From the NCBI GenBank assembly GCA_025922735.1, contig JAICHI010000081.1:1-5749 (forward strand): a stretch of 5,749 nucleotides of DNA. The letters run 5' to 3'. The notes beneath the pieces are model-generated. The model was not told the DNA's origin. It made no database searches and worked only from the letters and a program-made list of their open reading frames with translations. Positions 5,696 through 5,749 of this stretch are shown here, piece after piece. Source of the stretch: Nitrososphaeraceae archaeon. GTDB taxonomy: Archaea > Thermoproteota > Nitrososphaeria > Nitrososphaerales > Nitrososphaeraceae. The position numbers and the translations under genes are program-made. Numbering within the stretch: the stretch's first letter is position 1; every line of letters begins with the position of its first letter.

Positions 5696-5749
5696 CTATT
5701 GTACCACTATCTTCCCTGTCATGTATGGATGCACTATGCAGTAATAGTC
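5660..5749 (-). repeat. Arm B of long inverted repeat
   Basis: Reverse complement of 124-213 with two mismatches in 90 bp; weaker similarity extends to about 5625. It is cut by the window end. Together with arm A it flanks about 5.4 kb holding the whole haem/SUF cluster. Recombination between the arms would invert that segment. Confidence 0.95.
5696..5749 (-). CDS. Second amicyanin-like blue copper protein, extreme C terminus (5' truncated by window)
   Basis: Only 18 codons before TAG 5698-5696 are in the window: DYYCIVHPYMTGKIVVQ with the Cys, His and Met copper ligands of the C-terminal loop. They are identical in DNA, not only in protein, to the last codons of the plus-strand gene at the left end. 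This points to recent duplication or gene conversion. The rest of the gene, including any signal peptide and the first His ligand, lies outside the window. The role is as for the left copy: a type 1 copper electron carrier. Confidence 0.88.
   Translation of the reverse strand, partial: DYYCIVHPYMTGKIVVQ

Overview
The window looks like the chromosome of an ammonia-oxidising thaumarchaeon (Nitrososphaerota), probably near Nitrososphaera. Grounds: amicyanin-like small blue copper proteins, TATA boxes about 25 nt before start codons (leaderless transcription), near absence of Shine-Dalgarno sites, Ahb-type archaeal haem enzymes and moderate G+C. This assignment is inference; there is no rRNA or other decisive marker.

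Layout. Both window ends carry the 3' end of a cupredoxin gene, pointing inward (1-177 on +, 5696-5749 on -). They form an inverted repeat that is identical over 66 bp and continues past the stop codons. Between them lies a plus-strand operon: sufC (380-1156), a HemQ/chlorite-dismutase-family gene (1189-1887), a DUF1802 gene (1890-2444) and an aldo/keto reductase gene (2441-3427). The last three are almost or actually overlapping. A 128-bp convergent gap follows. The minus strand then holds a fused AhbA-AhbB-type siroheme decarboxylase (4560-3556), a small gene split over two frames (4836-4626), and a nitroreductase-family gene (5408-4872). Gene-poor DNA at 5409-5695 contains an in-frame remnant downstream of the second cupredoxin.

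Function. The centre can be read as an iron/haem neighbourhood. SufC powers Fe-S cluster assembly, AhbAB-type proteins decarboxylate siroheme, and HemQ-type proteins decarboxylate coproheme to haem b. Together they suggest a hybrid route in which siroheme-derived coproheme is finished by an oxygen-era HemQ rather than the radical-SAM enzyme AhbD. The window does not contain AhbC, AhbD, SufB or SufD, so this remains a hypothesis.

The most unusual item is the small gene at 4836-4626. It has a strong TATA box 25 nt before an ATG. Its 34-codon first frame ends in CTT-TGA-C, the same heptamer core as the bacterial RF2 (prfB) +1 frameshift site. A +1 shift there joins it to a 35-codon second frame that looks like genuine protein. 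It is either a recently frameshifted gene or a candidate for programmed +1 frameshifting.
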